From the NCBI RefSeq assembly GCF_036516575.1, contig NZ_DATBTY010000031.1:1-64000 (forward strand): a DNA stretch of 64,000 bases, written 5' to 3'. How positions within the stretch are numbered: the first letter of the stretch is position 1; the number at the start of each line of letters is the position of its first letter. Both the position numbers and the translations under genes were made by a program. Origin of the DNA: Cerasibacillus sp036516575 (GTDB lineage Bacteria > Bacillota > Bacilli > Bacillales > Amphibacillaceae). The notes beneath the pieces were generated by a model. That model did not search any database. It was not told where the DNA came from and was given only the letters and a program-made list of their open reading frames with translations. Below are positions 35,798 through 44,866 of the stretch, in pieces.

Positions 35798-36640
35798 TTG
35801 CGTCAGCAAATGCCTTATCAAAAGCAAATATTTCGTGATGGGCAAACGCAAGTAACGATGTGGAAACATGAATTTGCCAATGATGAAGAAAGAAATGAAA
35901 TCTTAGAGAAGCTCGCAATCGGTTCTCAATTTGATATGCGCTTTCGAGGTTTATTACAATTTTATGGTGATGAACTCACGTCATACAAACGTAAAATTGG
36001 CAATAACGAAAAAGGAACAGAGTTTTTGAAAGTGATGTCCAGTTATTTTACCGATTACCTAGAAGATGTCGAATTAACATCATGGGATGAGTGTCAAAGC
36101 TTATTTTGGGAAGAATTCATCTTTGTTTATTTTCCTCTCTATATGAAAATCTCCAGAACGCAGCAGCAATCCACGGTATTTCTATCACAATTAAAAGAGT
36201 TCGTCCATTGGTTGGACAAGGAGAAAAAAACATCTTGTACCCAATATGTCGATCTGTTTTATGATGAAGCAAAAATTGAACTAGTTACATGCGAACGATT
36301 ATTAAAGCATTTCTTTTCCGTTCATTTTCTGGATATTTTTAATGATGATTTTGATGTTCAAAAAATAGTTGAGCAGATCGATCAAATAGATCAAGATTTT
36401 CCGGAAAAACGAGAGGGTTGTTTTCAAGTGGTAAAGAAATATGAAAAGACGATAATCGTTAGAGAAATCCAGACTGACCTGAATTATCGGATTATAGACA
36501 TGCCTTGTCATCTCATTGATAAGGGGATGCTTTTAGAGGGAATAATTGGTCGAAGAACTCACGAATTCTCTTGGAAATGGTTACTAACAGAAGGTTTTTA
36601 TCCGGAAAAAGCAAAAAAATTTTTCATAAAGCGCCGTTAG
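35798..36640 (+). CDS. Protein of unknown function
   Basis: A 280-residue cytoplasmic protein. The middle is helical and acidic (SYFTDYLEDVELTSWDECQS, FVYFPLYMKISRTQQQSTVF); the C-terminal third is more beta-like (YEKTIIVREIQTDLNYRIID, HEFSWKWLLTEGFYPEKA). No catalytic motif is evident. The start is probably TTG 35798, eight bases after AAAGGAAG; a GTG at 35789 is in frame but too close. No family was recognised. Confidence 0.6.
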   Translation: MRQQMPYQKQIFRDGQTQVTMWKHEFANDEERNEILEKLAIGSQFDMRFRGLLQFYGDELTSYKRKIGNNEKGTEFLKVMSSYFTDYLEDVELTSWDECQSLFWEEFIFVYFPLYMKISRTQQQSTVFLSQLKEFVHWLDKEKKTSCTQYVDLFYDEAKIELVTCERLLKHFFSVHFLDIFNDDFDVQKIVEQIDQIDQDFPEKREGCFQVVKKYEKTIIVREIQTDLNYRIIDMPCHLIDKGMLLEGIIGRRTHEFSWKWLLTEGFYPEKAKKFFIKRR

Positions 36641-36689
36641 TATTTGGGTGGTATGGCTAGAGAGGAGTTAAACGGAGGAGAGGGCTCGA

Positions 36690-37277
36690 ATGAATAAGAA
36701 AGATGAAATGAAAACAGATACTATAAAAGAAAATCAATTAACATATGATGACTATGCTGCTCTTGACGGGGAGGACCGTTATGAATTAGTCCAAGGCCAA
36801 CTAGAATTGATGAGTGCTTCACCGTCAACTTTGCATCAGCTAGTCAGCTCAGAATTATATGAGCAGCTTTCATTAAATTGTAAATTAGACTACATTATTT
36901 TGTATGCTCCAATTGATGTCATCTTATCTTCTGTGGAGGTCCGGCAACCAGATATCGTCTTAGTTATTCGTAAAAGGATAGATATTATAACGAATCGTGG
37001 AATCGAAGGAGTACCGGACCTCGTTATAGAAATCGTGTCCCCTTCTACTTTGAAACGTGATTGAGTAGATAAATTAAGAACATATGCCCATTTTGGTATT
37101 CCGGAATACTGGATTGTTGATCCACATTTAGCTGCATTAGAACAATATGTTTTAGCAGAGGATCACTATGAGATAAATAATGTGTTTCAAAATGACGAAC
37201 AAATGACATCGCCACATATTCCTTGTGTTTCCTTTACGATGGAAAAAGTGATGGAAAATATTCCGGATTTCCAGTGA
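36690..37277 (+). pseudogene. Uma2 family gene with an in-frame stop
   Basis: From ATG 36690 (GGAGGAG site) the frame encodes LTYDDYAALDGEDRYELVQG, a DYIILYAPIDVIL strand, VRQPDIVLVIRKR and VPDLVIEIVSPSTLKRD, then TGA at 37062. The same frame continues with VDKLRTYAHFGIPEYWIVDP and on to TGA 37275. The TGA stands where family members have an Arg (CGA to TGA fits one transition). The repaired protein would be about 194 residues. It is a paralogue of 27932. Confidence 0.85.
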
Positions 37278-37305
37278 AATAGAAGATTCATTGTTGAAAA
37301 AAATA

Positions 37306-37335
37306 AGCGGAGAAAAAGAAAGTTTTTTCTCCGCT
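37306..37335. terminator. Terminator between convergent genes
   Basis: AGCGGAGAAAA pairs with TTTTCTCCGCT, around AGAAAG, with T-rich and A-rich flanks. It separates the broken Uma2 gene from the TPR gene on the minus strand. Confidence 0.85.
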
Positions 37336-37433
37336 CAATTGTTGTAAATAATTTTAACCCTTTACAAATGTTTCGAAGTGATACAATACGATCCTCAAGG
37401 TATGAACATATGCCCTAAGGCTTTCCAAATATA

Positions 37434-39671
37434 TTAATCCACGTCTATGACGGCTTCAATAAATGTTTTTAATGTTTTATAATCCGTTGTTTTCAACCAT
37501 CTTGTTAATTCTCCGTCCTTATTTTGAAAGAACAAATCAAGTGCTTTTTTCAATTCCTGATGATAATTGGGATAGGAAGTATGCTCTCTTTCCATTTTCT
37601 TAATGAGACTATACCAGTCAGGGACAGGGTCCCCCTCGCCATAGGAACGTTCAGGGTATGTTTTTGCTATCTTTAATGCACGTTGGAAAGAATCTTCCTT
37701 ATATAAGATAACCGCTAGCCAATGCCCAACGGAACGGTGGCTATTATCCTTGGCGATAGCTTTTTTAAATTGCTTATTAGCTTCTTCCATTTTCCCTTGT
37801 TTCATTAAGCCACTTGCGTAGAGGGACTGGTCGTAGGCATCAAGGTGATGGTCGTTAGAAGCAGCATATCGCTCAAACCACTTGTGAAGTTCGTTCCAGT
37901 TCTGTTTATCGTAATAATATTCGATTAATCTATATTGTGCACGTCGTGAATCAGTTTTTTCTGCTAATGCGATGAAATATGGAATCACTTCTTCATCTTC
38001 TGTTTCATTTTGAACGGTTGACATCGCATCAAATATTCTAGTAATCATCAATAAACTGTGTAAATCATCATGATTCTTTTCGTAATTCGTTTTATATGCT
38101 GTTAATGCTTCATGAAACTTCTTATCTAATAGTAATTGATCAGCTTTTGTCATTTGACGTTCTTTCAAGTAAAAGAAAGGGAGGTTGCCGAGATTTTCTT
38201 TATCGAGGCGATATCCATTACTCTGCGTGAATAAGTTTCCATCTTTATCATATGCTTCGACATACCAGAAAAAACGATTATCTGTATGAGTGAACGCTAA
38301 TAATGATTCGGTATCAGCTGTTTCCAAATCATCCCCTGAAAAAGAGATGCCGAAACCATGTATATAGAGATCATCAACAGGGACTTTTACTTTATGATTT
38401 TTAATATGGGTTTTAAATACGTTACTTATCGTCGCACCAGAACGAGTTTCAATTCCAAGGCTTAAATTATAATAAGCAGCTCCTTCTACTTTTTCCCATG
38501 AAAAATCAATGTGGTTATCTGTTATCTCTTCCTCATTTACTGGTGATTCGATATTGAGTAATGGATGGAAGGTAATAGGATAATGAATGTCAGCATGGCC
38601 ACTAACATCAATCCAATCATCCATCTCAACAGACCATGTCCATCCGTCGATTTGATCAAACATTAATCCTAAAGCAATTTGGTAACTCCCAGGTAATACA
38701 TTGTTAAATTCAAAATAACCCTTTGCATCTGTTTTTATCTGAAATGGTTCGGAGCTTGAAACACTTTTGTGAGCATTGTGTTCAGATTTAAGATACACAC
38801 CGACATTTGCCAAAGGCTTGCCATCACTGCGTAAAATTCTACCTTTTATCTTAGAAAGTTTGTGATTTTCATGTTTAAGCGCATTTTTTATGTTTGTTTG
38901 AATAGCTAAAAGTTCTTCATGAACATCTGTTAGACCGTCTATGACCTCATTCGCACTTATTTGATCTGCTTCATAATCAGTGAGTGCTTCTTTCGCATCT
39001 TTATAAGCTTCCTTTAATTTCCCTTGCTGTTGTAACATTTCTATTCTTTTTTGGTCTATTTTTGCTTGTAAATAATAATCATCAACATCGTCTGTCAAGT
39101 TCTGTAATATAGCGATAGCTTCCGAATATTTTTTTTGATTAATCGCTAGTTGTGCTTGTTCTAAGTGTAATTCTTCATTTAGCCAATCATACTCCAAATA
39201 TTTTTGCTTAGCTAAATGCTGAAGTGCATCATCTAGTAATTGTTCGGCTTTATCATACTGATGATTTGTTTCATAATAATGAACGAGTAATTTAATCGCA
39301 GACGTATAATAGTCATTGATTGGTCCATCCTTTATATACCATTTAATGTAAGGAACCTTTTCTTCCAATGTAAATACTAACCCTGCCATATGATTGACAT
39401 GGCTAAATGAAGGACTAATAAATAAATCATATTCAACAACGTTTTCAATCATATATGATTGAATCATTTCCCATTTTTGCGAGTCCATGATGTAACGACT
39501 ATCAAGTAAATTGAATAGGTCTGATTTATCAATTGCTTTACCTTGTTCTAACTGTTTATTTGTCCAATAATAATGTACCTGTGGTTTAATCACCCATGTG
39601 ATGAGTGGAATGGTAATTAGTATACCGATGATTGTAAATAACAGATGTTTCACTTTCATTCTAATCTTCAT
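37434..39671 (-). CDS. Membrane-anchored TPR protein with carboxypeptidase-regulatory-like domain
   Basis: A 745-residue protein with an N-terminal membrane helix (HLLFTIIGILITIPLITWVI), then TPR-like helix pairs (about residues 100-250: YYETNHQYDKAEQLLDDALQ, LAINQKKYSEAIAILQNL), a beta-sandwich of the carboxypeptidase-regulatory type (about 285-345: IKGRILRSDGKPLANVGVYL, TDAKGYFEFNNVLPGSYQIA), a further fibronectin-like beta domain (about 370-500) and a second TPR set to the end. It is the third gene of a unit with an ECF sigma factor and a small membrane anti-sigma candidate; most of the protein should lie outside the cell. It may sense or bind envelope components. Function is not known. 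Confidence 0.75.
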   Translation of the reverse strand: MKIRMKVKHLLFTIIGILITIPLITWVIKPQVHYYWTNKQLEQGKAIDKSDLFNLLDSRYIMDSQKWEMIQSYMIENVVEYDLFISPSFSHVNHMAGLVFTLEEKVPYIKWYIKDGPINDYYTSAIKLLVHYYETNHQYDKAEQLLDDALQHLAKQKYLEYDWLNEELHLEQAQLAINQKKYSEAIAILQNLTDDVDDYYLQAKIDQKRIEMLQQQGKLKEAYKDAKEALTDYEADQISANEVIDGLTDVHEELLAIQTNIKNALKHENHKLSKIKGRILRSDGKPLANVGVYLKSEHNAHKSVSSSEPFQIKTDAKGYFEFNNVLPGSYQIALGLMFDQIDGWTWSVEMDDWIDVSGHADIHYPITFHPLLNIESPVNEEEITDNHIDFSWEKVEGAAYYNLSLGIETRSGATISNVFKTHIKNHKVKVPVDDLYIHGFGISFSGDDLETADTESLLAFTHTDNRFFWYVEAYDKDGNLFTQSNGYRLDKENLGNLPFFYLKERQMTKADQLLLDKKFHEALTAYKTNYEKNHDDLHSLLMITRIFDAMSTVQNETEDEEVIPYFIALAEKTDSRRAQYRLIEYYYDKQNWNELHKWFERYAASNDHHLDAYDQSLYASGLMKQGKMEEANKQFKKAIAKDNSHRSVGHWLAVILYKEDSFQRALKIAKTYPERSYGEGDPVPDWYSLIKKMEREHTSYPNYHQELKKALDLFFQNKDGELTRWLKTTDYKTLKTFIEAVIDVD

Positions 39672-39981
39672 TTCGCATCACCACCGTTTCGAGTTGACCT
39701 TTCCAGTAAACATATCCCTTTATATTAACAAGTTCTTGATCCGAATCAGTCGCTGGTTTGTCGGTTATAGTTGTATAGATTCCAACAGGGATAAAAAGTA
39801 GCATAATGATTGTTGCTAGCGGTAAAAGGGAAAGTTCGATTTCTTTATTTAAAAGAGCGGTTATCTTTTGTTTCCATGTCACCGGACGAATTTGCCGAAT
39901 AACGTCAGCATGTTTCGTGAAAGTTAAATGTTTTAATTCATGATTGAGTTGGTTTTTCAATGATGTTGTTTTCTTCGTCAT
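39661..39981 (-). CDS. Probable membrane anti-sigma factor
   Basis: A 106-residue protein: a cytoplasmic basic N-terminus (about 45 residues, LKNQLNHELKHLTFTKHADV), one membrane helix (LLPLATIIMLLFIPVGIYTT) and a short outside tail with IKGYVYWKGQLETVV. Size, topology and position right after an ECF sigma gene indicate an anti-sigma factor. ATG 39981 is used rather than 39990. Its 5' end overlaps the sigma gene by 44 bases and its 3' end the TPR gene by 11 bases, so all three are tightly coupled. No zinc-binding anti-sigma motif (HxxxCxxC) is present. Confidence 0.65.
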   Translation of the reverse strand: MTKKTTSLKNQLNHELKHLTFTKHADVIRQIRPVTWKQKITALLNKEIELSLLPLATIIMLLFIPVGIYTTITDKPATDSDQELVNIKGYVYWKGQLETVVMRNED

Positions 39982-40522
39982 ATAAAACATCCCCCTTCAT
40001 GACTATTTGTTTCAGAAGTATTCGAGCTCGTTTCAATCGAGACTTCACAGTGTTCTCATATGATTGAATATGTCTAGCAATCTCTTTTATTTTCATGTCG
40101 TTAAAATAAAACAATGTAATGACTTCACGATATTTATAGTCAAGTTGAAGAATGGCATCACTTATTTTTTCGTTCTGTGCCATCTTTAATATAAAATCTT
40201 CAGGACTTTGAGCCGGTTCATTTTCCTTGATGCGTTCGAATACATCATAAGTCGTAAAAATGTTTTTCCAACTCCATTTTCGCATTTGGGCACGACAGCG
40301 ATTTATTACGATGGTGGTAAGCCAGCTTTTTAATTTTTGTTCATCTTCCAGTTGATGAATTTTCTCAAATGCTGTGATAAACGTATCTTGCACTGCTTCT
40401 TCAGCTGTATGATGATCTTTCACTAACAGATACGCCGTTCGTAACAAATAATCCCCGTAAGTGTTCATAACTTCGATTAATGCGTGCTCGTCTTTTTCTT
40501 TTAATCTGTCGACAAGATGCAA
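39938..40522 (-). CDS. ECF-type RNA polymerase sigma factor
   Basis: A 194-residue sigma-70 family factor with sigma2 (LLRTAYLLVKDHHTAEEAVQ, DTFITAFEKI, LKSWLTTIVINRCRAQMRKW) and sigma4 (YREVITLFYFNDMKIKEIAR, ENTVKSRLKRARILLK with the helix-turn-helix). Start is TTG 40522 with an AGGGGGA site about 11 bases upstream. It should transcribe its own operon; a typical ECF -35 AAC was not found in 40523-40690. Held at the membrane by the downstream anti-sigma candidate. Confidence 0.88.
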   Translation of the reverse strand: MHLVDRLKEKDEHALIEVMNTYGDYLLRTAYLLVKDHHTAEEAVQDTFITAFEKIHQLEDEQKLKSWLTTIVINRCRAQMRKWSWKNIFTTYDVFERIKENEPAQSPEDFILKMAQNEKISDAILQLDYKYREVITLFYFNDMKIKEIARHIQSYENTVKSRLKRARILLKQIVMKGDVLYDEENNIIEKPTQS

Positions 40523-40686
40523 GCTAGCTCATCCCCCTCTCTAAACGGGTCTAATACTTAGATGCAACTGTTCGTAAAAAGGTTGCAAAAAAGATAATTT
40601 AAAATATCATACTATTAAAAAACGATTATGGCTAATTGTGGAAATGTATTTCGATTTAAATATTCAATAAATGTAACTACATTATA

Positions 40687-40730
40687 TTGCACCTCCTACA
40701 CACTTTTGATAAAATAAGTGTGTAGGAGGT
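40687..40730 (+). promoter_or_regulatory. Palindromic operator with embedded promoter
   Basis: ACCTCCTACACACTT (40691-40705) and its perfect complement (40716-40730) form a 15-bp inverted repeat around TTGATAAAAT. The promoter TTGCAC (40687-40692), a 17-base spacer and TAAAAT (40710-40715) lie within it. The right arm also contains the Shine-Dalgarno TAGGAGG of the antitoxin gene. A dimeric repressor bound here would block the promoter, as expected for autoregulation by the ribbon-helix-helix antitoxin. Confidence 0.7.
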
Positions 40731-40737
40731 GTTTGAT

Positions 40738-41004
40738 ATGGAAAAGCCGATGAAAAGAAAACAATTTCATTTAACAGAAGAAGATGACAACATGTTAAAA
40801 GAGTTGGCACAATATAAAGGGACATCTGAAGCTGAAATTGTAAGAGAAGCTATTCGGGATTATGCTACAAAAATCAGAAAGCAAAAAAATCCCCTATTAG
40901 ACATGGTAAAAGAAGCAGAAAAACATTCAGTAGATACGGTAGAAGATTTAGCTGAAAAACACGACGAGTATTTATGGAGGAATGAGGGAAGTGAAAAGAA
41001 ATAA
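40738..41004 (+). CDS. Ribbon-helix-helix (CopG-type) antitoxin
   Basis: An 88-residue protein with an N-terminal RHH domain: KRKQFHLTEEDDNMLKELAQ, YKGTSEAEIVREAIRDY. The tail is charged and helical (VEDLAEKHDEYLWRNEG), which should bind the PIN toxin encoded next to it. ATG 40738 is eight bases after GGAGG. The palindrome immediately upstream is the likely binding site. The last codons overlap the toxin start. Confidence 0.85.
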   Translation: MEKPMKRKQFHLTEEDDNMLKELAQYKGTSEAEIVREAIRDYATKIRKQKNPLLDMVKEAEKHSVDTVEDLAEKHDEYLWRNEGSEKK

Positions 41005-41401
41005 ATGTTTTATAGACACGAGCGCACTTATTGCGTTAAACCATGTGAAAGATCAATATCATTATAAAGCGCGTGATATATCGACAAAGTTAAAGAACTA
41101 TGATTTTATGATATCGGAAGCAGTGATTACGGAGACTTATTCCCTATTAAGATATAGGCTAGGATTCTATATCGCGCATTATTTTCTTAAAACGGTCTTG
41201 ACTGGTCCACCATTTATCATTCCGAATGTAACGACATCCACTAGAGAAAAAACACTTCAAATACTTCAGCAGTTTAATGACCAAGATATTTCGTATTGTG
41301 ATGCATTGACTGTGGCTTTGATGAAAGAGCATAACATCGAAAAGGTTTTTGCGTTTGACTATCATTTTGAAGTGATGGGAGTCAAGCTTATTCGAATATG
41401 A
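40991..41401 (+). CDS. PIN domain toxin (VapC-like RNase)
   Basis: A 136-residue PIN protein with the conserved acidic residues: Asp in KCFIDTSALIAL, Glu in SEAVITET, Asp in DISYCDALTVALM and a final Asp in VFAFDYHFEV. It should be a Mg2+-dependent ribonuclease, blocked by the antitoxin. GTG 40991 is the better start because of GGAGG at 40976; an ATG at 40982 is only one base from it. It overlaps the antitoxin gene by 14 bases. The system appears intact. Confidence 0.88.
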   Translation: MKRNKCFIDTSALIALNHVKDQYHYKARDISTKLKNYDFMISEAVITETYSLLRYRLGFYIAHYFLKTVLTGPPFIIPNVTTSTREKTLQILQQFNDQDISYCDALTVALMKEHNIEKVFAFDYHFEVMGVKLIRI

Positions 41402-41496
41402 ATTTTTTTAAATGGAATAAGCTTGTCTTCAATCCCTATCCTTTTGATTTTTATCTAAGTTTAATCCTAGGTAATATGACCCATAATCAAACATCT

Positions 41497-42015
41497 TTAC
41501 TGTCCTGCATTAGCTGCATTTGATTGGTTTCTCTTTTCGATCGCATTAATCCCCATGACAATAATGATGAGTTCTTCAGTTGTAAAGTGATCATTGTTAT
41601 GGTTAATTTTATACGCTGGTGTTGAGAAAAAGCTACTCGTCCGTTGAAAAGAAGCAACTTCCTGGTGACGTTCATCAAAGATAAGAAAGTTTTTAGAGAA
41701 AGCACGTGACGTAAAATAAAATATGTCTCCACCTGATGTTGTATACGTATACTTTTTTGAAAAAGAGAAGAATTTCTGTTTAACTACACCAATTTGTTCC
41801 TCAACTTCGTTTAAAACAAGCCATTGATTAGAAAAAAACTTAAATTTCCCTGAAGCAAGTGTTGCCCTGTTCACATCTAATACGGATACGCCCGATTTAA
41901 ACATGCTTTTCAAATCTAAATAGCCAATGACATTATTTTCGACGTCTCGAATAGCTGTTTCGCCCGATGAGAGAAAATGATCTGAAATATAAACGGTATT
42001 GTTCATGTTCATCAC
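41497..42015 (-). CDS. Tubby/LURP-one-like protein
   Basis: A 172-residue beta-rich protein with the succession of short strands seen in tubby C-terminal-like (LURP-one related) proteins: TAIRDVENNVIGYLDLK, FKFFSNQWLVLNEVEEQIGV, FLIFDERHQEVASFQR. The C-terminal helix TTEELIIIVMGINAIEKRNQ fits the hydrophobic central helix of this fold, which can anchor proteins at the membrane. Start at ATG 42015 or the second ATG six bases later. Role unknown. Confidence 0.65.
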   Translation of the reverse strand: MMNMNNTVYISDHFLSSGETAIRDVENNVIGYLDLKSMFKSGVSVLDVNRATLASGKFKFFSNQWLVLNEVEEQIGVVKQKFFSFSKKYTYTTSGGDIFYFTSRAFSKNFLIFDERHQEVASFQRTSSFFSTPAYKINHNNDHFTTEELIIIVMGINAIEKRNQSNAANAGQ

Positions 42016-42180
42016 TCCATATGATTTGTACGATTAATTGAACGTGTTGGTTTCAATATTATCCCAATGCTTGTCCGATTTGCTACAATCATGTTTTATG
42101 AAATAGGATACTACTTCAACTAATATATTAATAGACGTAAAAATAGTGTGAAAATTAATATTTTGGAAGGAGAATGGTCG

Positions 42181-42735
42181 ATGCATGTCGAAATAAACGG
42201 TAATGAACTTATTTTGATGACAGGTGATTTGACAAAACAAAAAACGGACGCAATTGTAAATGCAGCCAATGGAACATTAATGGGGGGAGGGGGTGTTGAT
42301 GGGGCGATTCACAATGTAGCTGGTCCTGAGTTACTCAAAGAGTGTAAACAGATTAGAGAACATCAGTTAAATGGTAAATATTTACCAACAGGTGAAGTTG
42401 TGATAACAAAAGGATACGACTTACCAGCTAAATATGTGATCCATACAGTAGGTCCAATCTGGAGTCAAAGTAAGTCAAATCAAGATGAATTGCTTGCGAA
42501 GTGTTATCGAAATTCATTACAACTTGCTTTGGATAAAGAACTGACAAGCATTGCATTTCCATCAATATCAACAGGCGCTTATCGTTTTCCAATCGAATTA
42601 GCTGCCACCATTGCAATGAGAACGATTATTGATTTCTTGAAAAGTCATCTATTTGGACAAGTGATCATGACGTTATTTTCCGAAGAGGATTATGATGCTT
42701 ATATTCATGCATATGGAAATAGCATTGGTCAGTAA
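42181..42735 (+). CDS. Macro domain protein (ADP-ribose deacetylase-like)
   Basis: A 184-residue macro domain protein: GDLTKQKTDAIVNAANGTLM, GGGGVDGAIHNVAG (ADP-ribose loop 1), KYVIHTVGPIW and AFPSISTGAYRFP (loop 2). This is the YmdB/MacroD-like class, which hydrolyses O-acetyl-ADP-ribose or mono-ADP-ribosyl groups. ATG 42181 follows AAGGAG by nine bases; a GTG at 42148 is in frame but lies before this site. Monocistronic. Confidence 0.93.
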   Translation: MHVEINGNELILMTGDLTKQKTDAIVNAANGTLMGGGGVDGAIHNVAGPELLKECKQIREHQLNGKYLPTGEVVITKGYDLPAKYVIHTVGPIWSQSKSNQDELLAKCYRNSLQLALDKELTSIAFPSISTGAYRFPIELAATIAMRTIIDFLKSHLFGQVIMTLFSEEDYDAYIHAYGNSIGQ

Positions 42736-42854
42736 AAAACATGAGAAACTTGAGTCATTAGTCAACCCATCACGTAAAATCTTGTCATATATATAATTAA
42801 CAGAATAAACATTTAATAAAACTCATAAAAATTTAAAAAGAGGAGGCGTATCAA

Positions 42855-43580
42855 GTGAAACGAATAGGCTTATTGTTAATTGTGATTTTCACATGTTTAT
42901 CAGGAACGATGACAGTCAGTGCAAGTGCGGCATTTTCCGAGAATGATGTTTTTTCTAAAATTGCACACCTTCAACAAGGTGTGTCGATTGAGGAAGTGAA
43001 AGAATCAGTGACAATATTTGCAAAAGAAGAAGGGCTAACGATTACTGAAGCAGCTGACATGATTTTAAAAGAATTAGAGGATCAAATTGCTCAAGATGAG
43101 AAAGAAAGAAATCAACTAGCAGGTGGAAGTTCTGGGAACTATAAATTAAAGCCGTCTGAAAGAAATGGCGATATTTATTACACACCTTCTACGACTCTAG
43201 GGGTTCCGCATGGTCACAACGGCATCTATTACAATCGTTATTATGTCGTCGAATCTCTCCCATCAACGGGTGTAAGAATGATTCGCTATAATGATAGAAA
43301 TGTCGAGAAAAACGCGGTCATGCAAAAAGTAAAGACAACACAAACAAATCGTGACGCGGCTGCTAATTGGGCAAAGAGTCGTGTAGGCGACCCATACTCT
43401 TATAACTTTGCTACGAACCGCCACACAGGTCACTACGGAGCAAAAAACTGCTCTAAACTATTATGGAGTGCTTACCTTTTAAATGCTGGCATTGATATTG
43501 ATTACAATAAAGGTGCAGGTGTTTATCCGAAAGATATTCGCGATTCTAGTTATGTAGAAACGTATTTAGTTATTCAATAA
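42855..43580 (+). CDS. Secreted NlpC/P60-like (YiiX-type) hydrolase
   Basis: A 241-residue secreted protein: signal peptide GLLLIVIFTCLSGTMTVSAS, a helical acidic region (residues 30-95), then a papain-like domain with His in VPHGHNGIYY before the Cys in AKNCSKLLWSAY. This order (His then Cys) is that of circularly permuted NlpC/P60 enzymes. It may hydrolyse peptidoglycan peptides or lipids. GTG 42855 follows AGGAGG. Confidence 0.75.
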   Translation: MKRIGLLLIVIFTCLSGTMTVSASAAFSENDVFSKIAHLQQGVSIEEVKESVTIFAKEEGLTITEAADMILKELEDQIAQDEKERNQLAGGSSGNYKLKPSERNGDIYYTPSTTLGVPHGHNGIYYNRYYVVESLPSTGVRMIRYNDRNVEKNAVMQKVKTTQTNRDAAANWAKSRVGDPYSYNFATNRHTGHYGAKNCSKLLWSAYLLNAGIDIDYNKGAGVYPKDIRDSSYVETYLVIQ

Positions 43581-43586
43581 ATCTCT

Positions 43587-43620
43587 AAACTTGTTATGGT
43601 CCTTTGACCATAACAAGTTT
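43587..43620 (+). terminator. Strong hairpin after the NlpC/P60-like gene
   Basis: AAACTTGTTATGGTC (43587-43601) pairs perfectly with GACCATAACAAGTTT (43606-43620), with a CTTT loop. Confidence 0.8.
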
Positions 43621-43641
43621 GCTAATTAAAGGGGTTTTTAC

Positions 43642-44823
43642 ATGAGAAAAACGTGGTTGCTTCTTATTGGTGTTATTTTATGTATCAGTTTGTTTGGTTG
43701 GGTTATGACGAAAAATCCTACAACACAAATACTGACAGATGAACAGTTAGATGATCCAAATTTTTTAGAAGATAAGTTAGCTGTCTTGTATTATTCAACA
43801 ACAATGGACACGACACCGGGAAAAGGGTTTGTCGTTTTTGTTGACGAAGAGGGCACCATTTATCCATATCAAACAAAAGGGTTGGAATTAGGGAGCATTA
43901 CTTATTCTGATGATGTTGGTGCGGTCTTTTTTCAAGATGAGTCACATGATTATATTGTTTCTAATTCATCGGGGCTTACAAAAGTAAAACGCAACAAAAA
44001 ACAGTATACTGGAGATTTTGTCGCAGCTAAAGAAGACGATACATTTTTCTCGATTTTCAATACAGGTATTCCCGATGGCAGTTCAGAATATCAGTCCGAT
44101 ATTTACTGGGAACAGGGGAATGAATTGAAACAAGATACGTTGCCATTTTATATTGATACGAGAGGTGTACATAGTGATGACATTTATCTGATTGCAGCCA
44201 ATCCATTAAGTGATGAAAAGATGTCCGTTGATTTTACGCTCCATCAAGTAACATTATCCGACAAGGCTGAAACAAAACAAATTATATCCTGGAATGAGGC
44301 TGATGCGTATCCTTTAAGCCATTTAATCTATCATGATCATCATTTGTATTATATGACTTTATTTCATGAACAAGATCAATCCTATTTTAAAATAGGAGAT
44401 ATCGACCTTACCAAGAAAACGGTCACATATCATGACTTATTTGCAACAAATAGTGAGCTAGAACAAGACTATTTACCTTATGGACGTAAAAGCATTCATA
44501 TTCATGATGATTTATTATATGCGATAGATGGAAAAGGGAATATTTACACAATGGCATTAAAGACAGAGCAAATCGAAAAAAATTTTAACATTGAGGAAAA
44601 TATAAATCCGGCAAGTTTTGTTAAAGTTGATTGGAAAGATGAGCAATTATTTCTTTATTACAGCCATCTTAATGAAAAGGATGAAGTTTTTGAGCAATCA
44701 GCTATTGTCATATATGACCTCTTAACACGAGAAAAAACTCAGACATATGAAATTGAAGGGTTAGATGAATTTTTAAATAAACATCATCAAGTATACGCTT
44801 ATGATATCGCTTTTATAAAATAA
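43642..44823 (+). CDS. Secreted protein, beta-propeller-like, unknown
   Basis: A 393-residue protein with an N-terminal membrane segment (LLLIGVILCISLFGWVM) and a large outside part of repeated strands with aromatic and acidic residues (AVLYYSTTMDTTPGKGFVVF, HHLYYMTLFHEQDQSYFKIG, LLYAIDGKGNIYTMAL), suggesting a propeller fold. No catalytic motif was recognised. ATG 43642 follows AAAGGGG. It may be in one operon with the GNAT gene 43 bases downstream. Confidence 0.65.
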   Translation: MRKTWLLLIGVILCISLFGWVMTKNPTTQILTDEQLDDPNFLEDKLAVLYYSTTMDTTPGKGFVVFVDEEGTIYPYQTKGLELGSITYSDDVGAVFFQDESHDYIVSNSSGLTKVKRNKKQYTGDFVAAKEDDTFFSIFNTGIPDGSSEYQSDIYWEQGNELKQDTLPFYIDTRGVHSDDIYLIAANPLSDEKMSVDFTLHQVTLSDKAETKQIISWNEADAYPLSHLIYHDHHLYYMTLFHEQDQSYFKIGDIDLTKKTVTYHDLFATNSELEQDYLPYGRKSIHIHDDLLYAIDGKGNIYTMALKTEQIEKNFNIEENINPASFVKVDWKDEQLFLYYSHLNEKDEVFEQSAIVIYDLLTREKTQTYEIEGLDEFLNKHHQVYAYDIAFIK

Positions 44824-44866
44824 CCGAATCGAGACCGTAAAATATAGTGAAAAAAGGAGTGATTTT

